Below, one piece after another: positions 9,484-18,023 of a stretch of DNA of 64,000 nt. This DNA comes from Rhizobium terricola (GTDB lineage: Bacteria; Pseudomonadota; Alphaproteobacteria; Rhizobiales; Rhizobiaceae). Under the pieces are notes generated by a model. It was not told where the DNA came from. It saw nothing but the letters and a program-made list of their open reading frames with translations, and ran no database searches. Where the stretch lies: contig NZ_JABBGK010000001.1 of the NCBI RefSeq assembly GCF_012927355.1, positions 1,854,649 to 1,918,648 on the forward strand. Direction: 5' to 3'. Both the position numbers and the translations under genes were made by a program. Every line of letters begins with the position of its first letter. The stretch's first letter is position 1.

Positions 9484-10785
9484 TCAGTCGGCGATGCAGA
9501 CTCGGTTCCGGCCGCTGTCCTTGGCAACGTAGAGCGCGTAGTCGGCGCGCTTCAGGGCATCGTCGAGGCTTTCGGTCCGCGGATCGAAGTCGGCGAGACC
9601 GATGCTGATCGTGCCGGCAACGTCGGAGAGCGCGGCCTGGCTGCAATTGCGCTGAACGGCGATGCGCATCCGGTCGACCACGGGCGCAACTTCGACGGCG
9701 GTGACATACGGGAAGAAGGCGTAGAACTCCTCCCCGCCGGCGCGGGCGACAACATTGGCATCGCCGATCGTCTCCTCCAGCACAGCGGAAATCATGCGCA
9801 GGGTGTTGTCACCCTCGGCATGGCCGAGCCGGTCGTTGATCAGCTTGAACTGATCGACGTCGATGACGGCTACCGAGACGGGCCGCCCGAAGGCCGCTGC
9901 CTCGGCGGTCATCGCCTGGGCGAGTTCGAAGAACTTGCGCCGGTTGTAGGCATTGGTCAGCGGATCGCGTTCGGCGGCTTCGATCAACTGCGCCTCGAGC
10001 ATCTTGCGTTCGGTAATGTCGAGGATAGCCCCCGCGATCCCGCGTACACTCCCGTCGCCACCCTGCATCGCCGCCTTGTGGAAGACGACGTGACGGCGCC
10101 GGCCACCGGAATGATGCACTTCGCTTTCGTAAACCTGCGTTCCGCCTCGGACCAGAAGATCGTCGTCTGCCGCCTGGTAACGGGCCGCGAGCGATTGCGG
10201 CGCGACCTCGAAGACGGATCGTCCGACGACGCCGTCGAGGGGGCGGCCGATGAAGGCTGCAAAGGCAGGGTTGCAGCCGACATAGACACCATCGGCGTTC
10301 TTGAAGAAGATCGGTGTCGGCAGGTGGTCGATGCAGGCCTGGAGGTAGTCGCGCTCGATCGACAAGTGAGCCCGTTCCGCAGCCGTAGCGCGGGCTCGCT
10401 CGAGCGCGCGCCGGGCGCGGGCGACACAAGCAGTCACGCCCTCCGGCAGGGTTGCATCGACGACGTCGTCGGCACCCAGTCCGATGACGCGCTCGATCCA
10501 GGCTGCGCTCAGCCCCGGGGTGACGATCACGAGGTAGACATGCTCGCCAAGCGCCTGGCGAAGCTCCCGGACGGTGGTGCCCAGGCGATCAGCGGAAACG
10601 GGGACGAAACAGACGGCGGGGCGCTTGAAGGCAAGGCCGGTGAAATTGACGTGCACACCTGCTTCGGCCAACAGTGACGGGATCGGCTGGGCTTCCCCAC
10701 CGACCCAGAAGACGTCGTCGTCTTCCCGCACAAGCCTGGGCTTCAGCGCACTTGTTTCGACACCGGACAAAGCTTCATCCATCAT
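9484..10785 (-). CDS. Diguanylate cyclase with REC-like and PAS domains
   Basis: Makes cyclic di-GMP from two GTP. The 433-residue soluble protein has an N-terminal receiver-like region (about 55-125), a PAS domain (about 150-262, ending DITERKMLEAQL) and a GGDEF domain (about 272-433) with an intact active site GGEEF at 350-354 after DPLTNAYNRRKFF. The receiver-like part shows no clear phospho-acceptor Asp. No RxxD inhibitory site is present five residues before GGEEF (TIGD occurs nearby), so product inhibition at that site is unlikely. The input signal is unknown. It is the only cyclase seen here; two PilZ-type proteins lie 44-46 kb away. Confidence 0.9.
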   Translation of the reverse strand: MMDEALSGVETSALKPRLVREDDDVFWVGGEAQPIPSLLAEAGVHVNFTGLAFKRPAVCFVPVSADRLGTTVRELRQALGEHVYLVIVTPGLSAAWIERVIGLGADDVVDATLPEGVTACVARARRALERARATAAERAHLSIERDYLQACIDHLPTPIFFKNADGVYVGCNPAFAAFIGRPLDGVVGRSVFEVAPQSLAARYQAADDDLLVRGGTQVYESEVHHSGGRRRHVVFHKAAMQGGDGSVRGIAGAILDITERKMLEAQLIEAAERDPLTNAYNRRKFFELAQAMTAEAAAFGRPVSVAVIDVDQFKLINDRLGHAEGDNTLRMISAVLEETIGDANVVARAGGEEFYAFFPYVTAVEVAPVVDRMRIAVQRNCSQAALSDVAGTISIGLADFDPRTESLDDALKRADYALYVAKDSGRNRVCIAD

Positions 10786-11010
10786 GTTGGGCGCTGGAGA
10801 TCATCTCCCGGCCCGAGCCCTGCAAAATCGTACCCGGCATTTTTAGGATCAAAGTATTGACGGAAAGTGGACACCGACACAGGTTGACGAGATTATCCGG
10901 GGCGGGCGCGTTTTGCCGCGCCTTTCGGCTTTCCGTGTCGCAAGCATTGCCCCCGGCGCGCTTTCGGAGTAGTCACCCACGTCGATCCCTAGCAACGAAA
11001 CGAGGTTTTC

Positions 11011-11709
11011 ATGGATTTGTTCGAAAGCATCCGTAAGGCTATCGTGCCGGTGCACAAGGAAGGCTATCCCTTCGTCGCCGCCTTCTTCGTGGCGTCGATC
11101 ATTCTCGGCTGGATCTTCGAACCGCTGTTCTGGATCGGCATGATCCTGACGCTCTGGTGTGCCTATTTCTTCCGCGATCCGGAACGCGTGACGCCGCAGG
11201 ACGACGACCTCATCGTCAGCCCGGCGGACGGGCGGGTCTCCGCGATCCAGATGGCCGTGCCGCCGGAGGAGTTGCATCTCGGCTCCGAGCCGATGCTGCG
11301 CATCTCGATCTTCATGAACGTCTTCAACTGCCATGTGAACCGCTCGCCGGTGCGCGGCCGCATCACCAACATCGTCTATCGTGAAGGACGCTTCCTCAAC
11401 GCCGAACTCGACAAGGCCAGCCAGGAAAACGAACGCAACGGCCTCGTCATCGAGACGACGCATGGTGAAATCGGCGTGGTCCAGATCGCCGGCCTCGTCG
11501 CCCGCCGCATCGTCTGCTGGGCCAATCCCAGCGACCCGCTGGCCGCTGGTGAGCGCTTCGGCCTGATCCGCTTCGGCTCGCGCCTCGACGTCTTCCTGCC
11601 CGTCGGCGCCGAACCGCGCGTCGCGCTGGGCCAGACGGCCATTGCCGGTGAGACGGTCATCGCCGAGTTCGGCTCCTCGAAGGGCCCGGTGGTCAGCCGC
11701 CGCAGCTGA
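11011..11709 (+). CDS. psd: Phosphatidylserine decarboxylase proenzyme
   Basis: Converts phosphatidylserine to phosphatidylethanolamine, using a pyruvoyl group made by self-cleavage. The 232-residue form has a hydrophobic N-terminal region (about 20-50) and the conserved [21 protein letters not shown]. The cleavage point is the Gly189-Ser190 pair in [11 protein letters not shown]. The size and GS site match the short PSD-A type found in rhizobia. Membrane-associated at the inner membrane. It lies 22 bases before pssA, which makes its substrate, so the two form an operon. Confidence 0.95.
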   Translation: MDLFESIRKAIVPVHKEGYPFVAAFFVASIILGWIFEPLFWIGMILTLWCAYFFRDPERVTPQDDDLIVSPADGRVSAIQMAVPPEELHLGSEPMLRISIFMNVFNCHVNRSPVRGRITNIVYREGRFLNAELDKASQENERNGLVIETTHGEIGVVQIAGLVARRIVCWANPSDPLAAGERFGLIRFGSRLDVFLPVGAEPRVALGQTAIAGETVIAEFGSSKGPVVSRRS

Positions 11710-11731
11710 ACGCAGCACAGGAAGAACGATC

Positions 11732-12583
11732 ATGCTGAGGCCGAAGCCGCAGAACGGTGAAACCGACGAGAACGACAAGGGGCGCGGACCGCGCCTGCGC
11801 GAAATCCCGCTCCGTCTGGTCGTTCCGAACCTCATCACGGTGCTCGCGATCTGCGCCGGCCTGACCGGCGTGCGGCTCGCCTTCGAGAATCGCTATGAGC
11901 TTGCCGTCGGCATGGTGCTGGCGGCGGCCTTCCTCGACGGCATCGACGGGCGGATCGCCCGCATGATGAAGGCGACATCGAAGTTCGGCGCGCAGATGGA
12001 TTCGCTCGCCGACATCGTCAATTTCGGCGTCGCCCCTGCCCTCGTGCTTTACGTCTTCATTCTCGACCAGGCCCGCTCCTTCGGATGGATCGCCGCCCTG
12101 ATCTATGCGATCGCGGCCGGCCTTCGCCTGGCACGCTTCAACGTCATGGAAGACCGCGAGACCAAGGTTCCGTGGCAGTCCGAATACTTCGTCGGCGTGC
12201 CGGCGCCGGCCGGCGCCATGCTGGTGCTCCTGCCGGTCTATCTCGGCTTCCTCGGCGTTCCGCCGAGCGCGCCCGTCGCCTATGCCGGCGCCACCTACAC
12301 GGTGCTGATCGCCTATCTGCTCGTCAGCCGCCTTCCGGTCTGGTCCGGCAAGTCCGGAAAGAGCCGCATCCGCCGCGACCTCGTCCTGCCGATGATTCTC
12401 AGCGTCGTGCTCTATGTCGCACTGCTGATGAGCTTCACCTGGGAGGTGCTGTCGCTGACGGTGCTTGCCTATCTCCTGTCGCTGCCCTTCGGCGCCCGCT
12501 CCTGGCACCGTCGCTACGGCACGCTGACGATCGGCGAAGAAAGTGCGGAAAGCGGGCTTTCTGAGATCGATCGGGGCCTCTGA
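11732..12583 (+). CDS. pssA: CDP-diacylglycerol-serine O-phosphatidyltransferase
   Basis: Makes phosphatidylserine from CDP-diacylglycerol and serine. The CDP-alcohol phosphotransferase signature is complete: DGIDGRIAR, then G eight residues on, then MDSLAD. There are about eight hydrophobic segments over 283 residues. The frame is open further upstream, but the ATG at 11732 follows an AGGAAG ribosome site and gives the expected start MLRPKPQNG. It overlaps nothing and follows psd by 22 bases, completing the two-step route to phosphatidylethanolamine. In rhizobia this route coexists with phosphatidylcholine synthesis. Confidence 0.95.
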   Translation: MLRPKPQNGETDENDKGRGPRLREIPLRLVVPNLITVLAICAGLTGVRLAFENRYELAVGMVLAAAFLDGIDGRIARMMKATSKFGAQMDSLADIVNFGVAPALVLYVFILDQARSFGWIAALIYAIAAGLRLARFNVMEDRETKVPWQSEYFVGVPAPAGAMLVLLPVYLGFLGVPPSAPVAYAGATYTVLIAYLLVSRLPVWSGKSGKSRIRRDLVLPMILSVVLYVALLMSFTWEVLSLTVLAYLLSLPFGARSWHRRYGTLTIGEESAESGLSEIDRGL

Positions 12584-12670
12584 GCTCCCAAGAGCCGAAA
12601 ACCACGGCCGATTCGAAGCGAAATCGGCCAAATTTCGCAAATTATGGTCGATTCTCTTCAAATTTGATTT

Positions 12671-12695
12671 GCGTGATGGTGAGCGTCACGCTTTT
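12671..12695 (+). terminator. Possible terminator after pssA
   Basis: GCGTGA (12671-12676) pairs with TCACGC (12686-12691) around a 9-base loop, followed by four T. The stem is short, so this is a moderate call. It lies in an AT-richer spacer ahead of the small gene at 12768. Confidence 0.45.
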
Positions 12696-12767
12696 GTCAT
12701 GTTCTGCTCAGACAGAGCAAAAAAAACAAATCACAAGAAACGACCGGAAACACTTCAGGAGCATGAC

Positions 12768-12902
12768 ATGACCACCAAGGCCCCCGCCGAGGCTAAGCCG
12801 AAGAACGAGCAGCTGGCGGCGAATTACCGTCCGCTCGGCCTCAAGGCTGTGATCGCCGCAGCATTGATGTTGAAGCGAAAGCCCGCTGCCAAGGTCGCCT
12901 GA
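12768..12902 (+). CDS. Small basic protein of 44 residues, unknown function
   Basis: The peptide reads MTTKAPAEAKPKNEQLAANY, then PLGLKAVIAAALMLKRKP and a short basic tail. It is preceded by a good AGGAG site 9 bases before the ATG, which favours a real gene over the longer open frame that starts upstream. The middle (LGLKAVIAAALML) could form an amphipathic or membrane-touching helix flanked by lysines. It is alone between the pssA operon and the convergent SRAP gene. I do not recognise a named family. Confidence 0.6.
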   Translation: MTTKAPAEAKPKNEQLAANYRPLGLKAVIAAALMLKRKPAAKVA

Positions 12903-12909
12903 GCGACCT

Positions 12910-13674
12910 TCAAAAGAGGCTCATCTGGCCGTTGCCGGACGCCTTCTTTTCCGGCCTGGCAATCTCCAGGCTCTCCCCGACCGGGGCCTGAACCTCCGGT
13001 CCGGTATTCGCGACCTTGTTGACGAGGTCGGACACGGGCACGGCCTCGAAGAAATCTTCCTCGGCCGGGACCAGAAGATCCTCGACATGACGCGGCTCGC
13101 CGGACTTACAGTCCAGCCAGCGCTCGAAATCCTCGGGCTTTATCACCACCGGCATGCGGTCGTGGATGCGGCCGATCGTGCGATTGGCCCCGACCGTCAG
13201 GATCGCGCCGGTATCCACCTCCGAGCCGTCTGCCGACGACCAGGTTTCCATCAGGCCGGCAAAGGCGAGGATCTTGCCGGTGCGCGGCTTGATCCAATAG
13301 GCCTGCGGCTTTTCTCCGCTTTCCTTGGGCGGCCGATGCCATTCATAGAAGCCCGACGCCGGCACCAGCACGCGGCGATGACGCATGGCTGCCCGAAAAG
13401 AAGCCTTGCCGATCGCCGTTTCCGATCGGGCGTTGATCAGCAGCGGAAAATCCTTGGGATCCTTGACCCAGCCGGGGATCAGCCCCCAGCGCACAAGGAG
13501 CGCCTTCCTCTGCGGCAGGTTGCTTCCCGGATCCTGCCGATCGGAAGCGATCACAACGAGGATGGGCTGGGTCGGGGCAATGTTGTAGCGCGCCGGAAAG
13601 CCCTCGAGATCCAGAAGATTGAGGAATTCCTGCACCTCTTCAGGTGTCGCCGTCAGTGAGAAGCGTCCGCACAT
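12910..13674 (-). CDS. SOS response-associated peptidase (SRAP/YedK family)
   Basis: An HMCES-type protein that crosslinks to abasic sites in single-stranded DNA through its second residue, Cys2, once Met1 is removed. The frame extends upstream, but MCGRFSLTATPEEVQEF is the family start and Cys2 must be the second residue, so the start at 13674 is firm. Other landmarks are RYNIAPTQPI, the NARSETA active-site motif, SGFYEW and HDRMPVV with the conserved His. The 254-residue length is typical. It converges on the small gene at 12768, with 7 bases between their stops. SOS control is known for the family; no LexA box was verified here. Confidence 0.94.
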   Translation of the reverse strand: MCGRFSLTATPEEVQEFLNLLDLEGFPARYNIAPTQPILVVIASDRQDPGSNLPQRKALLVRWGLIPGWVKDPKDFPLLINARSETAIGKASFRAAMRHRRVLVPASGFYEWHRPPKESGEKPQAYWIKPRTGKILAFAGLMETWSSADGSEVDTGAILTVGANRTIGRIHDRMPVVIKPEDFERWLDCKSGEPRHVEDLLVPAEEDFFEAVPVSDLVNKVANTGPEVQAPVGESLEIARPEKKASGNGQMSLF

Positions 13675-13839
13675 GGTCAATCCATGGCACCAGCGACCGG
13701 ACGGGTCAAGGCGGGGGCAAAGGGGACGAACAAGCCTTGCGACGCCTTGCAAAACTGGTGATAGTCGAACCTCCGACGGTGCTTCGCGTGCCGCCTCTCC
13801 CCCGCATTTCCAAACCCATCGACAGGAGACCCGTCCCCG

Positions 13840-14259
13840 ATGCAGCCCCGCCCACGCCTCGCCTCCTCGGCGATCGTCGAACGCGAAGGACGCTTCCTAC
13901 TGGTGAGACGCCGCAATCCGCCGGCCGCCGATCTCTATGCCTTTCCGGGCGGGCGCGCCGAGCCCGGCGAAACGCCGGAGGAGACTGCGATCCGCGAGCT
14001 TTTCGAAGAAACCGGACTTTTGGGACGCGAGCCACGCCTGTTCGAGACCGTCGAACTCCTGCCGGAGGACGGGCGGCCGGAAAGCCATTTCCTGCTTTCC
14101 GTCTTCCGGGTCGAAGCCTCAGCCGAAACCGAGGCTGTCGCCGATGACGACGCGCTGGAGGCCGGCTGGTACCTGCCGGAGGAGATCGCCCTCCTGCCGG
14201 TACCAGAGAGCGTTCGGGCATGCGTCGAAAGGCTGGTCAGCATCGGCGAAGCGGGCTAA
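13840..14259 (+). CDS. Nudix (MutT-type) hydrolase
   Basis: Hydrolyses a nucleoside diphosphate linked to another group; the substrate cannot be told from sequence. The 139-residue protein is a single Nudix domain whose box fits the G-x5-E-x7-REU-x-EE-x-G-U pattern: it opens at GRAEPGETPEE and closes with IRELFEETGL, with all catalytic Glu present. The ATG follows AGGAG at about 12 bases. The stop TAA overlaps an ATG in the next frame (TAATG at 14257-14261), so the next gene could be translationally coupled. Confidence 0.9.
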   Translation: MQPRPRLASSAIVEREGRFLLVRRRNPPAADLYAFPGGRAEPGETPEETAIRELFEETGLLGREPRLFETVELLPEDGRPESHFLLSVFRVEASAETEAVADDDALEAGWYLPEEIALLPVPESVRACVERLVSIGEAG

Positions 14260-14318
14260 TGATCGGTAGGTGCTTCGGCATCCATGGCGACACGGGTAGC
14301 GGCAACAGGGCAGACGGG

Positions 14319-14756
14319 ATGCGCATGACCAGACTTTCCGGCAGGGTTCTCCTCGCCGTCGCATCGCTTGTCTTGCCCCTCGCCCCCTCGGCCAGCGTTG
14401 CCCAGGAGGTGCAGGACGTCCCGCCGGTCGCGACAGAGCCGACGGAAAAACCGGCTCCCTACGACGCCAAGCTCGCCCGCCTTTCCGAAGTGATGGGCGC
14501 GGTCCACTACCTGCGCAATCTGTGCAACAAGGACGGCGAGCCGGAATGGCGCCAGGCCATGCAACAGCTGATCGACGCAGAAACCGGCACCGAGCCGAAG
14601 CGCAAGGCGCAGATGATCTCCGCCTACAATCGCGGCTACCGTTCCTTTGCCTCCGTTTACACGACCTGCACGGCCTCCGCGGTCGCAGCCGAGCAGCTTT
14701 ACCGTAACGAAGGGGCAACACTGGCTGTCGAAATTGCCGCCCGCTTTGGAAATTAA
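14319..14756 (+). CDS. TIGR02301 family exported protein
   Basis: A small exported protein of a family found in rhizobia and relatives, function unknown. From the chosen ATG the product has a signal peptide (MRMTRLSGRVLLAVASL, then a hydrophobic stretch ending ASVAQ) and a mature domain with HYLRNLCNKDGEPEW and SAYNRGYRSFASVYTTC. Two Cys (in RNLCN and YTTCT) may form a disulfide. Starts at 14220, 14259 (overlapping the Nudix stop) or 14325 are possible; 14319 was picked because it puts the signal peptide at the N-terminus. The family match rests on remembered conserved motifs. Confidence 0.78.
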   Translation: MRMTRLSGRVLLAVASLVLPLAPSASVAQEVQDVPPVATEPTEKPAPYDAKLARLSEVMGAVHYLRNLCNKDGEPEWRQAMQQLIDAETGTEPKRKAQMISAYNRGYRSFASVYTTCTASAVAAEQLYRNEGATLAVEIAARFGN

Positions 14757-14856
14757 CGAATAATTCACCTGTTTTAGTCTGAGGCCGTGTCGTTTTGGCA
14801 AAAGGCTGATAATGTTGTTAACAGGTGAGTAAGGACTTACGCTCTGAGGAATGACG

Positions 14857-15114
14857 ATGGAACCGCGCCGCAACGAGATCGACGAGATGATCGTACACGA
14901 GAAGACGCAGGCTGCGCTGGAGTACCAGAACGAAGCCTGGGCCGACGGCATCGCGGACGGGATTGAACCGGAGATCATCGCGGATGCAGCCTTCGCGCTG
15001 GCCATGCGGGAAACGATCCGGATTCATGGCGAAGACGGTGCCGAGGCCATCCTCGAATCGCTGCGCAGCCGCATGCTGGCCGGCGAGTTTTCTCCCGAGC
15101 GGCGTTTCCAGTAA
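14857..15114 (+). CDS. Small acidic conserved protein, 85 residues
   Basis: The product MEPRRNEIDEMIVHEKTQAA continues as a mostly helical, acidic protein ending RMLAGEFSPERRFQ. An ATG also exists at 14851, but GAGGA at 14846-14850 abuts it and sits 6 bases before the ATG at 14857, so the latter is preferred. It lies 20 bases before the next gene and is probably co-transcribed with it. No named domain recognised; no membrane segment. Confidence 0.68.
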   Translation: MEPRRNEIDEMIVHEKTQAALEYQNEAWADGIADGIEPEIIADAAFALAMRETIRIHGEDGAEAILESLRSRMLAGEFSPERRFQ

Positions 15115-15134
15115 CGAGATCCAGAGGCAGGACA

Positions 15135-15908
15135 ATGCTGAGCAGGCCGGCGCCCTTGTGGCATCACAGCCTCGTGGGCCTTTCCGCCGTTGCAACGATC
15201 GTCACGTCGTTGGCTGGCTGTCCGCCGGCCGCCTGGGCGCTTTCCGACATTCCACAGATCCCCGGACAGCAGCAGCCGGAAGAGCCTGACAGTTCGACGG
15301 CACCGGAGCCGACCGAGGACGAGAAATCGGACGATGATGCCGCAGATCCCGGTCTCACCGGTATTCCGGATCCCGATCCTCTGATCAACAAACCGGGCGA
15401 AGATCAGACCGATGCCGACACCGCCGAGCCGCAGAAGCCGCCGCCGGAGGTGATCTACGACATATCGAAGGCGCCCGAGCCGGTGCGCCGCATGCGCGAA
15501 CTGATGATCGAGGCGGCCGCCTCCGGCGATATCGAGCGCCTGAGGGCCCTGATGAACCCTGGCCCGAACCAGACCCAGATCCAGCTCGGCACCGACGAGG
15601 ACGACCCGGTCGCCAAGCTCAAGTCGTTGTCCGGCGACCCGGACGGCGTCGAGATCCTCGCCATCCTGATCGATATCCTGTCGACCGGTTTCGTGCGCGT
15701 CGACGCCGGCACGCGGGACGAGGCTTATGTCTGGCCCTATTTCGCCGAAAAGCCGCTGTCGCTTCTCACACCGCCGGAAAAGGTCGAACTGCTGCGCATC
15801 GTCACCGCCGGCGACTTCGCGGAAATGGAGGAACTCGGCAACTACAACTTCTTCCGTCTCGGCATTTCGCCGGATGGGCAATGGAAGTTCTTTGCCGCCG
15901 GCGACTGA
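15135..15908 (+). CDS. Exported conserved protein, unknown function
   Basis: A 257-residue protein with a signal peptide (hydrophobic stretch about residues 12-36, ending AAWALSD), then an acidic Pro/Asp/Glu-rich linker (about 38-105) and a folded C-terminal domain starting near EVIYDISKAPEPVRRMRELM. That domain has helical repeats ([17 protein letters not shown]) and ends with NYNFFRLGISPDGQWKFF. The first part of the domain resembles an ankyrin-like helix pair, but no repeat array is present. It is expected in the periplasm. I do not recognise a named family. Confidence 0.72.
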   Translation: MLSRPAPLWHHSLVGLSAVATIVTSLAGCPPAAWALSDIPQIPGQQQPEEPDSSTAPEPTEDEKSDDDAADPGLTGIPDPDPLINKPGEDQTDADTAEPQKPPPEVIYDISKAPEPVRRMRELMIEAAASGDIERLRALMNPGPNQTQIQLGTDEDDPVAKLKSLSGDPDGVEILAILIDILSTGFVRVDAGTRDEAYVWPYFAEKPLSLLTPPEKVELLRIVTAGDFAEMEELGNYNFFRLGISPDGQWKFFAAGD

Positions 15909-16020
15909 GCCGCGACAGCCTCCGTTCCGCAAATCAATTGCGGTCAACCAATCGAATCGATTCCCTTTTGTGGCGCGATGTTCTAACTCTCGGACAACGA
16001 CCAACCGGATGGGAGCGACA

Positions 16021-16860
16021 ATGCCCTCTACCCTCTTGCCCGACCGCGCGCTGATCCAGGTTTCCGGCGCCGATGCCGAGCATTTCCTGCACAATCTCGT
16101 GACCACCGACATTGCCGGCCTGCCACAGGGCGAGGCGTGGCCCGGCGCGTTGCTGACACCACAGGGCAAGATCCTCTTAGACTTCCTGATTTCGCGCGAT
16201 AGCGAAGGCTTCCTGATCGATACGGCCCGCGAGCAGAGCGAGGCACTGATCAAGAGGCTCAGCATGTACAAGCTGCGGGCAGCGGTCGTCATTGCTGCGC
16301 GCGAAGAGCACGGTGTCTCGGTGGGTTGGGGCGAGGATATCGACGAGGAAGGCCTCGTGGATCATCGCTTCGCCGTCGCCGGGATCCGCGTGACCCGCCG
16401 TCCGGGCGGAGCTGCGCCTGCCAACCTCCAGGGCTATGATGCGCTGCGCGTCCTTGCCGGCATTGCCGAATCCGGGCGGGACTTCGCGCTCCAGGACGCT
16501 TTCCCGCATGACGTCCTCTTCGACCTGATGGGCGGCGTATCCTTCAAGAAGGGGTGCTATGTCGGCCAGGAGGTCGTCTCCCGGATGCAGCACCGGGGAA
16601 CGGCGCGTCGTCGTATCGTGCTGGTGAGTGCAGATACAACGCTGCCCTCCCCCGGCACCGAGCTTACGGCCGAGGGAAAACCTGTCGGCACGCTCGGGAC
16701 CGTTGCCGGCGCACGGGCCCTCGCCATCCTGCGGATTGACCGGGTCGGAGAGGCGCTCGCAAACGGCACGCCGATCCTCGCCGGTGAAACCGTGGTCAGT
16801 GTCGCCCTTCCGGCATGGTCGGGACTTGCCTTTCCCGCCACGTCCACCGAGGAGGGCTGA
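16021..16860 (+). CDS. ygfZ: Folate-binding YgfZ/GcvT-like protein
   Basis: A tetrahydrofolate-dependent helper for iron-sulfur cluster enzymes (YgfZ/IBA57 family). The diagnostic motif K-G-C-Y-x-G-Q-E is present as KKGCYVGQE (residues 176-184), including the Cys. The N-terminal barrel begins ALIQVSGADAEHFLHNLVT. At 279 residues it matches alphaproteobacterial members. The open frame runs upstream to 15727, but GGGAG before the ATG at 16021 and the family start decide. It leads a compact operon: the next gene begins 4 bases after its stop. Confidence 0.92.
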   Translation: MPSTLLPDRALIQVSGADAEHFLHNLVTTDIAGLPQGEAWPGALLTPQGKILLDFLISRDSEGFLIDTAREQSEALIKRLSMYKLRAAVVIAAREEHGVSVGWGEDIDEEGLVDHRFAVAGIRVTRRPGGAAPANLQGYDALRVLAGIAESGRDFALQDAFPHDVLFDLMGGVSFKKGCYVGQEVVSRMQHRGTARRRIVLVSADTTLPSPGTELTAEGKPVGTLGTVAGARALAILRIDRVGEALANGTPILAGETVVSVALPAWSGLAFPATSTEEG

Positions 16861-16863
16861 CGC

Positions 16864-17493
16864 GTGAGCGAGGCGGCGATCCCTTCGGCCCGGGCCTGGC
16901 AGCGCATGCTGTCCGGCCGCCGGCTCGACCTGCTCGATCCCTCGCCGCTCGACGTCGAGATCTCGGATATCGCCCATGGCCTTGCCCGCGTCGCGCGCTG
17001 GAACGGCCAGACCTTCGGCGACCACGCCTTTTCGGTTGCCCAGCACAGCATCATCGTCGAAGCGATCTTCCAACGCCACAATCCGAAGGCGACACCCGAC
17101 GAACTGCAGATGGCGCTGCTTCACGACGGCCCCGAATACGTGATCGGCGACATGATCTCACCTTTCAAGGCGGTGGTCGGCGGAGGCTACAAACTGGTGG
17201 AACGGCGGCTCGAGGCCGCGATCCACCTGCGGTTCGGCCTGCCGGCACACCCGACGCGGACGCTCAAAGACCAGATCAAGAAGGCAGACAAGGTTTCGGC
17301 CTATTTCGAGGCGATCGAACTTGCCGGCTTCTCCGAGGCCGAGGCCCGCAAGTTCTTCGGCCAGCCGCGCGGGATCACGCGGGACATGCTACCGATCGAA
17401 CCGCTGCCGGCCTTCCAGGCCCAGGCCCTGTTCACGGAGCGTTTCGAAGCGATCGAGCGCCTGCGCGGCAATGGGAAGAAGGTGGCGCCATGA
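16864..17493 (+). CDS. HD-domain hydrolase (YfbR-like)
   Basis: A metal-dependent phosphohydrolase of 209 residues. The HD signature is visible as H61 (SVAQHSIIV) and H87-D88 in ALLHDGPEYVIGDM, with a later Asp in KKADKVSAYFE. YfbR of E. coli removes phosphate from deoxynucleoside 5'-monophosphates, and this protein shares that fold and the HDGPE pattern, but the substrate is inferred. It uses a GTG start three bases after the ygfZ stop and overlaps the next gene by ATGA, so it is translationally coupled on both sides. Confidence 0.85.
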   Translation: MSEAAIPSARAWQRMLSGRRLDLLDPSPLDVEISDIAHGLARVARWNGQTFGDHAFSVAQHSIIVEAIFQRHNPKATPDELQMALLHDGPEYVIGDMISPFKAVVGGGYKLVERRLEAAIHLRFGLPAHPTRTLKDQIKKADKVSAYFEAIELAGFSEAEARKFFGQPRGITRDMLPIEPLPAFQAQALFTERFEAIERLRGNGKKVAP

Positions 17494-18023
17494 GCCTGAT
17501 CGTCGTTTCTCCACTCTCGCGCATCGCCGAACTCGCCGTCCGCCACAAGGCGCGGGAGATGATCAGCCTGATCGCCGAGAAGCAGGATTTTCATCGTCCC
17601 GCGGTGATTTCGGCCGGGCGCCATCTCAAGCTCGGCGTCAACGACATCACCTTTGCCGGAACCGGCGACCTGATCGCGCCGCAGGAGCGGCACGTCCTGG
17701 AAATCATCGATTTCGCCCGTAGCTGGGATCGTTCGGCCCCCTTGCTGATCCATTGCTGGATGGGCGTCTCACGGTCGCCGGCAGCGGCCCTGATCGCCAG
17801 TCTTGCCGTCGCCCCCGAGGATGACGACGAGGCATTGGCGCAGAGGCTCCGCGCCGCCTCGCCCTATGCGACGCCCAATTCCCGCCTCGTCGAGATCGGC
17901 GACAGCCTGTTGTCGCGCGGCGGTCGCCTCGTCGCGGCGGTGAAGGGGATCGGACGGGGCGCGGATGCCGACGGCAACGCGCCCTTCACGCTCTCCTTGC
18001 CCGAAACGGGCGGCGCGCCATGA
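17490..18023 (+). CDS. Tyrosine phosphatase family protein
   Basis: A cysteine-dependent phosphatase of 177 residues. The P-loop HCWMGVSRSPAAA holds the nucleophile Cys89 and Arg95 (C-x5-R), with the general acid loop likely in the preceding part. Its start ATG overlaps the HD gene's TGA, and its own TGA overlaps the nadQ start, so all are coupled. Such proteins are annotated as protein tyrosine/dual-specificity phosphatases, but in a nucleotide-metabolism operon a small-molecule substrate is as likely; this is inference. Confidence 0.85.
   Translation: MSLIVVSPLSRIAELAVRHKAREMISLIAEKQDFHRPAVISAGRHLKLGVNDITFAGTGDLIAPQERHVLEIIDFARSWDRSAPLLIHCWMGVSRSPAAALIASLAVAPEDDDEALAQRLRAASPYATPNSRLVEIGDSLLSRGGRLVAAVKGIGRGADADGNAPFTLSLPETGGAP

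Noticed and set aside
8956-10677. 573-codon plus-strand frame spanning the exporter end and the cyclase gene
   Set aside because: Shadow of two genes in another frame and strand.
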